A DNA stretch of 64,000 nucleotides, taken from positions 5,456,001 through 5,520,000 of the forward strand of contig NZ_CP019420.1 in the NCBI RefSeq assembly GCF_001984215.1, written 5' to 3'. This DNA is from Mycobacterium sp. MS1601 (GTDB lineage: Bacteria > Actinomycetota > Actinomycetes > Mycobacteriales > Mycobacteriaceae). Positions 8,501 to 17,905 of the stretch are shown here, one piece after another. The translations under genes and the position numbers were made by a program. The notes beneath the pieces are model-generated. The model worked only from the letters and a program-made list of their open reading frames with translations, was not told the origin of the DNA and ran no database searches. The stretch's first letter is position 1. The number at the start of each line of letters is the position of its first letter.

Positions 8501-9166
8501 ATGGGTAAGCGTCAGGAGTCCCGCGATCGCATCGAAGCGCAGATCATCGAACTGGGCCGTCGACATCTGGTGACCGAAGGCGCGGCCGGATTGTCGTTGC
8601 GGGCCATCGCTCGTGAGCTCGGCATGGTCTCCTCGGCGGTGTATCGCTATGTCGCCAGCCGCGATGAACTGCTGACGCTGCTGCTGATCGACGCCTACAC
8701 CGAACTGGCGGATGCCGTCGACGCGGCGCGCGTCAGCCAGCCGGATTGGCGCGCACAGGTTCTGGCGATGGCGCATGCCGCGCGCAGCTGGGCGGTCGCG
8801 GCGCCGGCCAGTTGGGCGCTGCTGTACGGCAGCCCGGTTCCGGGCTATCAGGCGCCTGCGGAGCGCACGGTGGGGCCGGGCACCCGGGTGGTCGGTGCGC
8901 TGTTCGCCGCAGTGGCCGACGGCGCCGTGGTCGGTGGCGGACAGGTTGTGTCACAACCGCTTTCCGATGACTTCGGCAGGGTTCGTGCCGAGTTCGGCTT
9001 CGGCGGCGACGACGCTGTAGTGGCCCGGTGCGTGACGCTGTGGGCCGGGCTGATCGGCGCCATCAGCCTCGAGGTGTTCGGCCAGTACGGTGCGGACACC
9101 ATCACCGACCCGGAGGCGCTGTTCGACGTGCAGGTGCGACTGCTGGTCGAACTGGTGGCTGGATAG
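8501..9166 (+). CDS. TetR/AcrR family transcriptional regulator, Rv1816-like
   Basis: The 221-residue protein has an N-terminal helix-turn-helix (GAAGLSLRAIARELGMVSSAVYRYVASRDELLTLLLIDAY) and a C-terminal ligand domain with WALLYGSPVPGYQAP, typical of the WHG-type TetR C-domain. The start ATG 8501 is chosen because it lies just upstream of the HTH and leaves the operator at 8466 free; an in-frame upstream ATG at 8441 would bury both the operator and promoter. It should repress itself and the divergent F420-type reductase. Position and type match M. tuberculosis Rv1816. Ligand unknown. Confidence 0.88.
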   Translation: MGKRQESRDRIEAQIIELGRRHLVTEGAAGLSLRAIARELGMVSSAVYRYVASRDELLTLLLIDAYTELADAVDAARVSQPDWRAQVLAMAHAARSWAVAAPASWALLYGSPVPGYQAPAERTVGPGTRVVGALFAAVADGAVVGGGQVVSQPLSDDFGRVRAEFGFGGDDAVVARCVTLWAGLIGAISLEVFGQYGADTITDPEALFDVQVRLLVELVAG

Positions 9167-9176
9167 ATAAACCTTG

Positions 9177-9188
9177 ACTTATATAAGT
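9177..9188. promoter_or_regulatory. ArsR-type operator palindrome
   Basis: ACTTATATAAGT is a perfect 12-base palindrome centred 23 bases before the ArsR start, AT-rich against a very GC-rich background and overlapping a TTGACT element. It is the probable autoregulatory site of the ArsR-SRPBCC pair. Confidence 0.6.
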
Positions 9189-9205
9189 TACGGCTTTAGT
9201 TTCGG

Positions 9206-9544
9206 ATGGTGCACGCGTTCGATGTCCTGGGCGATCCGGTGCGCCGCCGGATCCTCGAACTGCTCGCCGAGGGGGAGCAGTCCGCTGGTGCCCTCGCCGC
9301 GGTGATCGCCGACGAGTTCTCGATCACCCAGCCGGCGGTCTCACAGCATTTGAAAGTATTGCGGGACAACGGCTTCACCTCCATGCGACCCGACGGGCAG
9401 CGACGCATGTACACGGTGCAGCCGGACCGACTGCGTGACGTCGACGACTGGCTGGACACCTTCCGCCGGTTCTGGGCGCCGCGACTGGACGCGCTGGAGA
9501 CAGAGATCGCGCGAGGTAAACGCAACCGTAGAAAGGCTCCATGA
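9206..9544 (+). CDS. ArsR-family HTH regulator
   Basis: The 112-residue protein is a winged helix-turn-helix repressor (FDVLGDPVRRRILELLAEGEQ, then TQPAVSQHLKVLRDNGFTSM and the wing RRMYTVQPDRL). The metal-binding CxC of arsenic sensors is missing, and the partner is an SRPBCC protein, so it belongs to the SRPBCC-coupled ArsR group that senses something other than arsenite. Its stop overlaps the next start as ATGA, so the pair is co-translated. The palindrome at 9177 is the likely autoregulatory operator. Confidence 0.88.
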   Translation: MVHAFDVLGDPVRRRILELLAEGEQSAGALAAVIADEFSITQPAVSQHLKVLRDNGFTSMRPDGQRRMYTVQPDRLRDVDDWLDTFRRFWAPRLDALETEIARGKRNRRKAP

Positions 9545-10185
9545 TGGATGTCAGCCACCACGTCAATGCCGTACAGCGCACGGTCGGCACTCGGACTCTC
9601 GAGGCCGGTGAGGCCCGCGTCGTCACCTTGTCGCGCAGCTACGCCACGGACGTCGACGATCTCTGGGATGCCTGCACCAGTCCGGAACGTCTACCCCGCT
9701 GGTTCGCGCCGGTGACCGGAGACCTGACACTGGGTGGGAAGTACCAGGTGGAGGGCAATGCCTCGGGCACGGTGCTGACCTGTGACCCGCCGCGAAACTT
9801 CACCGCCACATGGGAATTCGGCGGCAGAGTCAGCTGGATCGAGCTGCAGATCACCGAGGACGGCGATGATGGCGCCCGTATGCAGCTCGACCACATCGCT
9901 CTGGTCGGTGACGAGATGTGGCCGCAGTACGGACCAGGGGCGGTCGGCGTGGGCTGGGATCTAGCACTGCTCGGCCTGGCCATCCACCTGGAGACCGGCC
10001 AGGCGGTGCCCGCCGAATTCAAGGAAGAGCAATGGGCCACCACCGGAGCCGGGCGCGACTACATCCGAGACGCGGGTGAGGGCTGGTACGCCGCCCAGGT
10101 GGGCGCCGGCGAGGTGGCCCAGGTGGCCCGTCGGGCCGCGGACAACACCATCGCGTTCTACCGCGGAGACCCGCCCCCGACGTAA
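9541..10185 (+). CDS. SRPBCC domain protein (AHSA1-like)
   Basis: The 214-residue protein has the START-like ligand-binding fold of activator-of-Hsp90-ATPase homologues: SRSYATDVDDLWDACTSPERLPRWFAPVTGDLTLGGKYQVEGNASG near the start and a C-terminal helix. Proteins of this kind are commonly paired with ArsR regulators and bind a hydrophobic small molecule. There is an extension of about 60 residues after the usual domain (TTGAGRDYIRDAGEGWYAAQ). It is translationally coupled to the regulator. The ligand is not known. Confidence 0.85.
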   Translation: MMDVSHHVNAVQRTVGTRTLEAGEARVVTLSRSYATDVDDLWDACTSPERLPRWFAPVTGDLTLGGKYQVEGNASGTVLTCDPPRNFTATWEFGGRVSWIELQITEDGDDGARMQLDHIALVGDEMWPQYGPGAVGVGWDLALLGLAIHLETGQAVPAEFKEEQWATTGAGRDYIRDAGEGWYAAQVGAGEVAQVARRAADNTIAFYRGDPPPT

Positions 10186-10186
10186 C

Positions 10187-10200
10187 TAGAACGTGTTTCA
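10187..10200 (+). promoter_or_regulatory. KstR-like operator
   Basis: TAGAACGTGTTTCA fits the mycobacterial KstR consensus TNNAACNNGTTNNA at every fixed position. It lies 33 bases before the VOC gene, next to a TATCCT -10-like element, and so links the VOC-flavoprotein operon to steroid catabolism control. Only the motif match supports this; a single short motif can arise by chance. Confidence 0.55.
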
Positions 10201-10232
10201 ATTATGACCTTCGCTGGGCTATCCTGCGATCG

Positions 10233-10736
10233 ATGAGCGCACCTGTCCAGACTCCCGTCCAGATCGCCTGGGTGACGTCTGACCTCGACGCCACCGAGGC
10301 AGCGTTGAGCAACCTGCTCGGAGTACGGAAATGGGTCCGGCTCGCCGAGGTGCACTTCGGGCCGGAGGCCAACACCTACCGCGGCAAGCCCGCAGACTTC
10401 TACGCGAGCATCTCGTTGAGCTACCTGCACGACATGCAACTGGAACTCATCGAGCCGGTGCGCGGTGGCGCCAACATCTACAGCGACTACCTGCGACAGC
10501 ACGGCCCTGGACTGCACCACATCTGTGTCGAGGCCACCGACGCAGCAGCGTTCGATGCAGCGTTGGCCAACGCCACCGCCCACGGAGCCGAGGTGGTGGC
10601 CCAGGGTGCCATGCCGGGCGGAATGCGGTTCGCCTACGTCTCCGATGCCGCCGCGGGTGTGCCTTTCCTGGAGATCGCCCAGATTCCCGGCGAGATCAAA
10701 GCCTTCTTCGACCACATCAGGCAGGAGCAGTCATGA
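10233..10736 (+). CDS. VOC (glyoxalase/dioxygenase fold) family protein
   Basis: The 167-residue protein has the paired beta-alpha-beta-beta-beta units of the vicinal-oxygen-chelate fold: IAWVTSDLDATEAALSNLLGV at the start, MQLELIEPVRG, then GLHHICVEATDAAAFDAAL and FLEIAQIP. The metal ligands of the fold can be read as the His of HHICVE and the Glu residues ending the two strands. Its stop overlaps the flavoprotein start as ATGA, so the two proteins probably work on the same substrate. With a KstR-like site upstream and a KstD-like partner, a role in steroid or related ring-compound breakdown is plausible but unproven. Confidence 0.78.
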   Translation: MSAPVQTPVQIAWVTSDLDATEAALSNLLGVRKWVRLAEVHFGPEANTYRGKPADFYASISLSYLHDMQLELIEPVRGGANIYSDYLRQHGPGLHHICVEATDAAAFDAALANATAHGAEVVAQGAMPGGMRFAYVSDAAAGVPFLEIAQIPGEIKAFFDHIRQEQS

Positions 10737-12235
10737 CCATGGTCAACCCGCCCACCGTCAGTGCGGCCGACGTCACGTGGTCCGAGGACACCGACGTCCT
10801 GGTGATCGGGTTCGGCATCGCGGGCGGCTGCGCGGCGGTCAGCGCCGCCGAGCGTGGCGCCCGCGTTCTGGTGCTCGAAAAGGCCGCCGCGGCAGGCGGA
10901 ACCACGTCGATGGCCGGTGGTCACTTCTACCTCGGTGGCGGCACCGCCGTGCAGACCGCCACCGGGCACAACGACTCGGCCGACGAGATGTACAAGTACC
11001 TCGTGTCGCAGTCCCGCGAACCGGAGTTGGACAAGATCCGCGCCTACTGCGACGGCAGCGTCGAACACTTCGACTGGCTCGAGGGGCTGGGTTTCCAGTT
11101 CGAGCGCACCTACTACCCGGGCAAGGTGGTGGTGCCCCCGGGCACCGAAGGCCTGTCCTACACCGGCAACGAAAAGGTGTGGCCGTTCTGCGAGCAGGCG
11201 GTGCCCGCTCCGCGCGGGCATTCGGTGCCGGTGCCCGGTGAACTGGGTGGAGCGTCCATGGTGATCGAGTTGCTGCTCAAGCGCGCCGCCGAACTGGGCG
11301 TGCAGATCCGCTACGAAACCGGCGCCACCGCGCTGATCACCGGTGATGACGGCACTGTGGTCGGTGCGCGGTGGAAGCACTTCGCCGAAACCGGTGAGAT
11401 CACAGCGAAATCAGTGGTGATCGCCGCCGGCGGCTTCGCGATGAACGCCGACATGGTGGCCGAGTACACCCCGGCTCTGGGGCAGCAGCGCAAGACCAAA
11501 CACCATGGCCTGGTCGCCCCCTACATCCTGGGCAACCCCAACGACGACGGCCTGGGCATCGGGCTCGGTGTCTCGGCCGGAGGTGTGGCGCTGAACCTGG
11601 ATCAGCTGTTCATCACCGCCGCCGCCTACCCGCCCGAGATCCTGCTCACCGGCGTCATCGTCAACGCCGACGGCAAGCGGTTCGTTGCAGAGGATTCCTA
11701 TCATTCGAGGACATCGGCGTTCGTGCTCGAACAGCGTGACCAGACCGCGTACCTGATCGTCGACGAAGCGCACATGCAGATGCCCGAGATGCCGCTGATC
11801 AAGTTCATCGACGGCTGGGAAACCATCGCGGACATGGAAGCGGCACTGGGCATTCCGGCGGGCAACCTGGCCGCGACGCTGGAGAAGTACAACGCCGACG
11901 CCGCCCGCGGTGAAGACCCCGACTTCCACAAGCAGCCGGACTACCTCGCCGCTCAGGACACCGGACCGTGGGCGGCGTTCGACCTGTCACTGGGAGTCGC
12001 GATGTACTCGGGCTTCACCATGGGCGGGCTCAAGGTGTCCATCGATGGTGAGGTGCTCCGTGACGACGGCACCCCGGTGCCAGGGCTGTACGCCGCGGGG
12101 GCGTGCGCGTCGAACATCGCTCAGGACGGCAAGGGCTACGCCAGTGGAACGCAGCTGGGCGAGGGGTCGTTCTTCGGCCGGCGCGCCGGTGCTCACGCGG
12201 CGCGGCGCGCGGGAGCCGGCACAGCAGCCCGCTGA
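10733..12235 (+). CDS. FAD-dependent oxidoreductase, fumarate reductase/KstD-like, Rv1817 homologue
   Basis: The 500-residue flavoprotein has the N-terminal FAD motif DVLVIGFGIAGGCAAVSAAERGARVLVLEK, the SMAGG segment of the fumarate reductase/3-ketosteroid dehydrogenase family, SVVIAAGGFAMN, and a C-terminal FAD site TPVPGLYAAGACASN followed by GYASGTQLGEGSFFGRRAG. It likely adds or removes hydrogen across a C-C bond. The ATG at 10733 overlaps the VOC stop; the longer open frame upstream is only the shadow of the VOC gene. Location after the TetR gene matches M. tuberculosis Rv1817. The KstR-like site upstream suggests a steroid-type substrate. Confidence 0.82.
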   Translation: MTMVNPPTVSAADVTWSEDTDVLVIGFGIAGGCAAVSAAERGARVLVLEKAAAAGGTTSMAGGHFYLGGGTAVQTATGHNDSADEMYKYLVSQSREPELDKIRAYCDGSVEHFDWLEGLGFQFERTYYPGKVVVPPGTEGLSYTGNEKVWPFCEQAVPAPRGHSVPVPGELGGASMVIELLLKRAAELGVQIRYETGATALITGDDGTVVGARWKHFAETGEITAKSVVIAAGGFAMNADMVAEYTPALGQQRKTKHHGLVAPYILGNPNDDGLGIGLGVSAGGVALNLDQLFITAAAYPPEILLTGVIVNADGKRFVAEDSYHSRTSAFVLEQRDQTAYLIVDEAHMQMPEMPLIKFIDGWETIADMEAALGIPAGNLAATLEKYNADAARGEDPDFHKQPDYLAAQDTGPWAAFDLSLGVAMYSGFTMGGLKVSIDGEVLRDDGTPVPGLYAAGACASNIAQDGKGYASGTQLGEGSFFGRRAGAHAARRAGAGTAAR

Positions 12236-12356
12236 CAGTCGCAACGGTGACAGCGAGTCACTTGGTGGCGAAAAAGCGGGCCGGTTTCCGCCCTCAGGTG
12301 ACTCCCTGTCGGTTTGGGCGGCCACGGTCGACGGGCACGGGAATCCGCGCAGCACG

Positions 12357-14276
12357 TCAATCCTGGTCTGCCCCCCGCGGCCCCAGCCGCCATTCGCCGC
12401 CGCCCAACAACGCCAGCTCCAACTCGCACTGGCGGATCACCGTGCCGCGGTGGGCGACGCTGATCAAGATGGTCTCCGGAAGCTCGCTGCGCACCAGCTG
12501 ATAGAGCATGGTCTCCAGACCCACATCCAGCGCTGAGGTGGCCTCGTCGAGGAACGCAGCCTTCGGCTTGGTCAGCAGGATCCTGGCGAATGCGACACGT
12601 TGCTGCTCACCCGGTGAGAGCACCTTGGCCCAGTCCGCCTCCTCGTCGAGCCGCGCCACCAGGTGCGGCAAAGCCACGCGATTGAGGACGGCGACCAGAT
12701 CGGCGTCGGCGATCTCTCCTTCATGCCGGGGATAGGACAGCACCTCACGGAGATCGCCGAGCGGGACGTAGGGCATCTGCGACAGGAACATCGTCTCGTT
12801 GGGCCCGTCCGGACAACGCAGCGTGCCGCTGGTGAAGGGCCACAGCTGCGCAAGGCTGCGCAGCAGGGTGGTCTTGCCGGTGCCGGACACGCCGGTGATG
12901 GCCAGGGTGTCACCCGGGGTCAGCTGCAGATCGATCGGATGGATCAACTGGGTGCCGTCCGGTTTGCGGACCTCGACATTGTTGAACTCGACCGCCCCGC
13001 CGGTGCTGGCTGCCACGGCGAGCGTGGGCAGCGCCCGACCTTCGTCGTTGGCCACCACCAGGCCGTGTAGACGGATGATAGCCGCGCGGTACCCGGCGAA
13101 GTCGTCGTAGGCGTTACGGAAGAACGACAGTCCACTCAGGATCGACCGGAACGCTCCGGCGGTCTGGCTGAGAGCGCCGAGGGTGATCTCCCCGTTGTAG
13201 AACCGCTGGAACTGCACGACATAGGGGATGAGTTCCTGGGCCTGCGTGATGGACACGTTCCAGCCGAAGAACCCCGTCATCCGGTTGACGTACTTCTTGT
13301 AGTTGTGCACCACCGGGGCGAACCGGCGCCGCAGGCCGGAGCGTTCGGCCAGTTCGCCGCGGTAGAAGGCGACCGACTCCGAGGCGTCCCGCAGTCGAAC
13401 CAGCGCATACCGGAAGGCGGCATTGTACTTCTCGTTGTTGAACGACAGCCCGATGATCGGCCGGCCGATCCGGAAGGCGACGATGGTCGCGAACACGATG
13501 TAGATGACGCCGATCACGAACATCGCCTTCGGCAGTTCGACCCCCACGAACGGCAGGGTCACCGGACCGGAGAGGTTCCACAGGATCGCGGTGAAGGAGA
13601 TCATCGACGCGATCGAGGACACCGCGCCGAACAGCAGAGTGCTTTCCGAGCCGTATCCCGGCCGGTTGGGTTGCGAGTTCACCCCCGCGGTGAAGATGTC
13701 GATGTCGGTCTGGATGCGCTGGTCCGGGTTGTCGATGGTGTCGTCGATGAAACGGGCTCGGTAGTAGGCCTTTCCGTCCAGCCAGTTGGTGGTCAGCTGT
13801 TCGGTGAGCCAGGCCCGCCACCGCAGCATGAATCGCTGCGCGAAATAGAGGTCGAGCATCATCAAGGCGATGTTCACCACCGCCAGGGCCGCGAACACGA
13901 TCATCGACAGCCAGAAACCGCTGCCGCCGGATTGCCGCACGGCCTCGTCGCCGCTGCCCAGTCCCGACGCGATCACCTGGAAGCTGGTGGACATGTCGTT
14001 GCCCTGGTAGCTGAACAGCACCGCCAGGCGAACGCCGGTGATCACCGAGAGCAGCAGGCCTGCCAGCCACACCCAGACGATGACGCTGTCGCGGCCGACG
14101 AAGTATCCGCGGGTCACCCGCCAGAACTGCCGGCCCCAGACCGTGAACCGGACGATTCCGACCAGGACCAGCATCGTCGCCACCGCGCTGATCACCCAGG
14201 CCTGGGCGATCCACCACAGCGAGGTCCAGAGCTCGTTGCCCCAGTCCAGCGTCGGTGTGAACGTATCCATTTCCAC
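12357..14276 (-). CDS. bacA: BacA/SbmA-type ABC transporter, Rv1819c homologue
   Basis: The 639-residue protein fuses a membrane domain to an ATPase. The first about 330 residues hold six helices and the SbmA/BacA hallmark [18 protein letters not shown]; the C-terminal ATPase has Walker A GVSGTGKTT, a signature [16 protein letters not shown] and Walker B AAFLDEATSAL. The length equals that of M. tuberculosis Rv1819c, which imports hydrophilic compounds such as cobalamin and antimicrobial peptides. It is separated by 42 bases from a second, related gene upstream on the same strand. Which of the two copies carries the ancestral function cannot be settled here; symbol is by closest length and position. 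Confidence 0.85.
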   Translation of the reverse strand: MEMDTFTPTLDWGNELWTSLWWIAQAWVISAVATMLVLVGIVRFTVWGRQFWRVTRGYFVGRDSVIVWVWLAGLLLSVITGVRLAVLFSYQGNDMSTSFQVIASGLGSGDEAVRQSGGSGFWLSMIVFAALAVVNIALMMLDLYFAQRFMLRWRAWLTEQLTTNWLDGKAYYRARFIDDTIDNPDQRIQTDIDIFTAGVNSQPNRPGYGSESTLLFGAVSSIASMISFTAILWNLSGPVTLPFVGVELPKAMFVIGVIYIVFATIVAFRIGRPIIGLSFNNEKYNAAFRYALVRLRDASESVAFYRGELAERSGLRRRFAPVVHNYKKYVNRMTGFFGWNVSITQAQELIPYVVQFQRFYNGEITLGALSQTAGAFRSILSGLSFFRNAYDDFAGYRAAIIRLHGLVVANDEGRALPTLAVAASTGGAVEFNNVEVRKPDGTQLIHPIDLQLTPGDTLAITGVSGTGKTTLLRSLAQLWPFTSGTLRCPDGPNETMFLSQMPYVPLGDLREVLSYPRHEGEIADADLVAVLNRVALPHLVARLDEEADWAKVLSPGEQQRVAFARILLTKPKAAFLDEATSALDVGLETMLYQLVRSELPETILISVAHRGTVIRQCELELALLGGGEWRLGPRGADQD

Positions 14277-14318
14277 CCGGGCAAGGTACCGCGTCCGCCT
14301 GGGATGTGCCGGAGGCCG

Positions 14319-16217
14319 CTATCTCGACGTGGCGAGCGGTTCCAAGCGCCACTCGCCGCCGCCGAGCAGATGCAACTCCTGCTCATGGTGCTGCTCGACG
14401 CTCGGACGGTGGCTCACGCTCACCATGATCAGGTCAGGAAGCTCTTGGCGAACAGTCGAATACATCGCGAATTCCAGGCCCTCGTCCAAAGCGGCGGTGG
14501 CCTCGTCGACGAACACCGCTTTCGGTTTGGTCAACAACACCCTGGCAAAAGCCACGCGTTGCTGTTCACCGGGGGAGAGCACCTTCACCCAGTCCCGTTC
14601 CTCGTTCAATCGGTGTGCCAGGTGGGACAGCTGAACCTTGGTCAGCGCCTGTTGCAAGTCCGCATCGGGGATGTCACCGGGGGAGGCGGGGTAGGAGACG
14701 ACAGCTCGCAGATCACCCAGCGGGACATAGGGCACCTGGGACAAGAACATCGTCTCGTTCAGACCTCCGGGGCGCCGCAGCGTGCCGGAGGTGAACGGCC
14801 ACAGCTGGCCCAGGCTGCGCAGCAGTGTCGTCTTGCCCGAACCGGACACGCCGGTGATCACCAAACCCTGGCCCTGCTCCAGACGCAGATCCACCGGGTT
14901 GATCAGGACGTCACCGGTCGGGGTGCGCACCTCGACCCGCTCCAGGGCCACCGAACCGTCGGAGCTGTCGGCGGTGGCTAGTTCCGGAAGCTGCCTGGCC
15001 TTCTCGTTGGCCTGCACCAGACCGTCCAGGCGGATGATCGCCGCCTGGAAACTGGCGAACGAGTCGTAGGCGTTGCGAAAAAAGGACAGCCCGGCCAGCA
15101 CCTGGCTGGTGGCGTTGCCGGACTGGGTCATCTCACCGAAGGTGATATCGCCGTTGAACATCCGCGGCGCCTGCACGATATCGGCCAGCGGCACCGCGGC
15201 CTGGCTGGCGGACAGGTTCCAGCCGGTGAAGCCGATGGTGCGCCGCACGTAGTGCCGATAGTTGTCGATCAGCGGTGCAAAGCGGCCTTCGAGTTGTACG
15301 CGCTCGGCCCGCTCGCCGCGGTAGAAACCAACCGCCTCGGCCATGTCGCGCAACCGCACCAGCGAGTACCGGAAGGCGGCGTTGCGGGCCTCGTTGATGA
15401 AACTCAACCGGATCAACGGCCGGCCGATCCAGAAGGCGACCGCGGTGGCGATCAGCACGTAGGCGACCGCGATCCAGAACAGCGCCCGAGGGATCGTCAC
15501 ACCCAGCAGCGTCAGCGGCCCGGCGAGGTTCCAGAGGATGGGACCGAACGACGCCACCGACAGAATCGAGCTGATGGCGCCGAACAGCAGCACCGAACCG
15601 GTGCCGTACTGCGGGATGTTGGGGGTGGGACCGACACCGGTGGTGAAGATGTCGATGTCCTGCTGGATGCGCTGATCAGGGTTGTCGATGGTGTCGTCGA
15701 TGAACCGCCCCCGGTAATACGACCGATGGTCGAGCCAGTCGGCGCTGAGGCGGTGGGTCAGCCAGACGCGCCATCTGATGATGAAGCGTTGCATCAGGTA
15801 GATGTCGAGCATGGTGCGGGCCACGTGCACCGTCGCCAACAGCGCGAACAACTTCATCGCGGTCCAGAAGCCGTCCACACCGGACTGTTTGACGGCGTCG
15901 TCGCCCGATGCGACACCTCCGAATGCGACCTGCAGAGCGGTGCTCTGGTCGTTGTAGAAGTAGCTCAGCAACACATCGAGGCGCACCGAGGCCACCACCG
16001 ACAGCAGCAACAACGCCAACAAACCCCACACCGGCAGGCTCGAGCGGCCTTTGAAGTATTCGCCGCTGACCCGCCAGAACTGTCGACCCCAGGTGGTCAA
16101 CCGGAGCAACGCGGCCACAGCGGCCAGTGACACGGCGGCGGTCAGCGCGAACACCCACGTGATCCACCACAGCGACACACCGATCTGGTCGCTCCAGTCG
16201 ATGGACTGCTCGAACAA
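14319..16217 (-). CDS. second BacA/SbmA-like ABC transporter (tandem paralogue)
   Basis: The 632-residue protein has the same domain order as its neighbour: about six membrane helices, [20 protein letters not shown], then an ATPase with Walker [10 protein letters not shown], signature [16 protein letters not shown] and Walker [12 protein letters not shown]. The two proteins share many identical blocks ([20 protein letters not shown] versus [17 protein letters not shown]), so they arose by gene duplication but have diverged throughout. It starts at ATG 16217, 12 bases after the monooxygenase stop, and probably shares a transcript with it and with the downstream copy. Substrate is unknown. Confidence 0.85.
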   Translation of the reverse strand: MFEQSIDWSDQIGVSLWWITWVFALTAAVSLAAVAALLRLTTWGRQFWRVSGEYFKGRSSLPVWGLLALLLLSVVASVRLDVLLSYFYNDQSTALQVAFGGVASGDDAVKQSGVDGFWTAMKLFALLATVHVARTMLDIYLMQRFIIRWRVWLTHRLSADWLDHRSYYRGRFIDDTIDNPDQRIQQDIDIFTTGVGPTPNIPQYGTGSVLLFGAISSILSVASFGPILWNLAGPLTLLGVTIPRALFWIAVAYVLIATAVAFWIGRPLIRLSFINEARNAAFRYSLVRLRDMAEAVGFYRGERAERVQLEGRFAPLIDNYRHYVRRTIGFTGWNLSASQAAVPLADIVQAPRMFNGDITFGEMTQSGNATSQVLAGLSFFRNAYDSFASFQAAIIRLDGLVQANEKARQLPELATADSSDGSVALERVEVRTPTGDVLINPVDLRLEQGQGLVITGVSGSGKTTLLRSLGQLWPFTSGTLRRPGGLNETMFLSQVPYVPLGDLRAVVSYPASPGDIPDADLQQALTKVQLSHLAHRLNEERDWVKVLSPGEQQRVAFARVLLTKPKAVFVDEATAALDEGLEFAMYSTVRQELPDLIMVSVSHRPSVEQHHEQELHLLGGGEWRLEPLATSR

Positions 16218-16229
16218 TGTGGCTCCTCG

Positions 16230-17783
16230 TCAGGCGAAAGTGCAGCGCAGGTGCGCGGTGACGGTATCGGCGGCGGCTGTGGGTGCGATGTCACGGACCG
16301 CCAGGCCCAGGTAACCGTCAGGACGGATGACGAAGACCGACAGCCCCCGGGCCCCGTAGGCGCCGGCGAACTGGCCGTCGGTGTCGCGGATGACCGGCAA
16401 CACGGTGTCGGCGACGCCGGCGTCGGGAGCGGCCACCACGAAGACCTGCGCGGTGTCGTAAGTGGCGTCCGACGCTGCGTCGGCCACGGCTTCCAGAGCG
16501 CCCACGTCGGTGAAGCCGGTGCCTGCATAGAGCACGACGGCGTGGTCGCGGCGGTTGAGCAGCGTGAACAGCCGCAGTGGCCCGGTGACCGAATCGCGGT
16601 GCAGGCCGGTGGCATCGGGAGCTCGCTCACCGGCGCCGTCGGCGACGATGGGACTGCCGGCGTACGAGATCAACAACTGAGCTTCCCGGCGCATGGCGTA
16701 GTCGGGATCCGCCGAGTCCGCCCCGACACCGGCGCGGGCACTGCGGACCGTGCGGCCCACCACCTCCTCGCCCACGGGCCTGCGTTCGGCGTCGTAGGTG
16801 GCGAGCAAACCATCGGCGGCCTGTCCGCGGACGGCCAGCGCCAATTTCCACGCCAGGTTGTGGGCGTCCTGGATGCCGGTGTTCATTCCTTGGGCACCCG
16901 TCGGCGGGTGGATGTGGGCGGCGTCGCCCGCCACGAACACCCGGCCGGTGCCGTAGCTGTCGACGATGCGGTGGCTGATCCGAAACACCGATGACCACCG
17001 CAGGTTGCGGGCCGTCACCGGTTCGGGTGCCAACCGGTCCAGGACCGTCTGGATGTCGGACAGTGCCGGGGTGTCACCGGCGGACAGCTGCGGCGGCACC
17101 AGCATCGTCATCCGATAGCGCCCCCGGCCCGGCAGCGGGATGCACACCAGCAGGTCATCGGTGGTGCCGTCGACCTGGTGCGCGGCGCGCAGCGCGTATC
17201 CGCGGGGCAGTGACCAGTCCACCTCCAGGTCGCCGAGCATGTACTGCTCCTCGAACGCCCCGCCTTCGAACGTGCACCCCAGAGCTTTGCGTACCGCGCT
17301 GTGTGCCCCGTCGGCGCCGATCAGGTACCGGGCGCGCACCCGCTGGGAACCCACCTCGACGGTCACGCCGTCGTCGTCCTGCTGGAAGCCGGTGACCGCC
17401 ACGCCGCGCTGGACGAACACCCCGCGTCGGACCAGTTCGTCGCGCAGAACCGCCTCGGTGGCGTACTGCGGAATGCAGATGAAACCGAACGGCACATCCG
17501 GCGGCAGGCGCAGCTCCAGCTCACCGACGCGGGCGCCGTTGACGTAGACCACCTGGCCGCGCATCGGGATCGACTGGTCCAAGATGGCCTGCAGGATCCC
17601 CATGCCCTCGAATACTTCGAGCGTACGGGGTTGCACCCCAACGGCTTTGGCGTATTGAGGGGGCTGGACCACAGGGTCGACGATGTGGCAGTCGACGCCG
17701 CGGCGATTCAACTCGACGGCCGCGGCCAGCCCGATGGGCCCACCACCGGCAACCAGGACATCGGTGTCGAAAGCGTCGGTCAC
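16230..17783 (-). CDS. FAD-dependent aromatic monooxygenase (PheA/TfdB, MhpA-like)
   Basis: The 517-residue protein is a class A flavin hydroxylase: GxGxxG FAD motif at the start ([21 protein letters not shown]), the DG motif [16 protein letters not shown], and the second FAD site [38 protein letters not shown]-terminal thioredoxin-like domain, as in phenol hydroxylases, ends the protein. Members hydroxylate phenolic or polycyclic aromatics with NAD(P)H and O2. It is divergent from secA2 (122 bases between starts) and heads the minus-strand run with the two ABC transporters. The ring substrate is not predictable. Confidence 0.85.
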   Translation of the reverse strand: MTDAFDTDVLVAGGGPIGLAAAVELNRRGVDCHIVDPVVQPPQYAKAVGVQPRTLEVFEGMGILQAILDQSIPMRGQVVYVNGARVGELELRLPPDVPFGFICIPQYATEAVLRDELVRRGVFVQRGVAVTGFQQDDDGVTVEVGSQRVRARYLIGADGAHSAVRKALGCTFEGGAFEEQYMLGDLEVDWSLPRGYALRAAHQVDGTTDDLLVCIPLPGRGRYRMTMLVPPQLSAGDTPALSDIQTVLDRLAPEPVTARNLRWSSVFRISHRIVDSYGTGRVFVAGDAAHIHPPTGAQGMNTGIQDAHNLAWKLALAVRGQAADGLLATYDAERRPVGEEVVGRTVRSARAGVGADSADPDYAMRREAQLLISYAGSPIVADGAGERAPDATGLHRDSVTGPLRLFTLLNRRDHAVVLYAGTGFTDVGALEAVADAASDATYDTAQVFVVAAPDAGVADTVLPVIRDTDGQFAGAYGARGLSVFVIRPDGYLGLAVRDIAPTAAADTVTAHLRCTFA

Positions 17784-17905
17784 CGCGCAATTATGCAGGC
17801 CGAATCCCAGTGGACGCGTTTGTCAGGCGGTATTGCTTCGGCGGCGTCAGGACAAGCCTGCCAACGCACGCTCGCGCTGGCAGGGAAGGCAAGTACGGTT
17901 GTCGT

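Noticed and set aside
13305..14981. 558-residue plus-strand open frame across the two ABC transporter genes
   Set aside because: Antisense shadow spanning parts of both genes; no domain recognisable.
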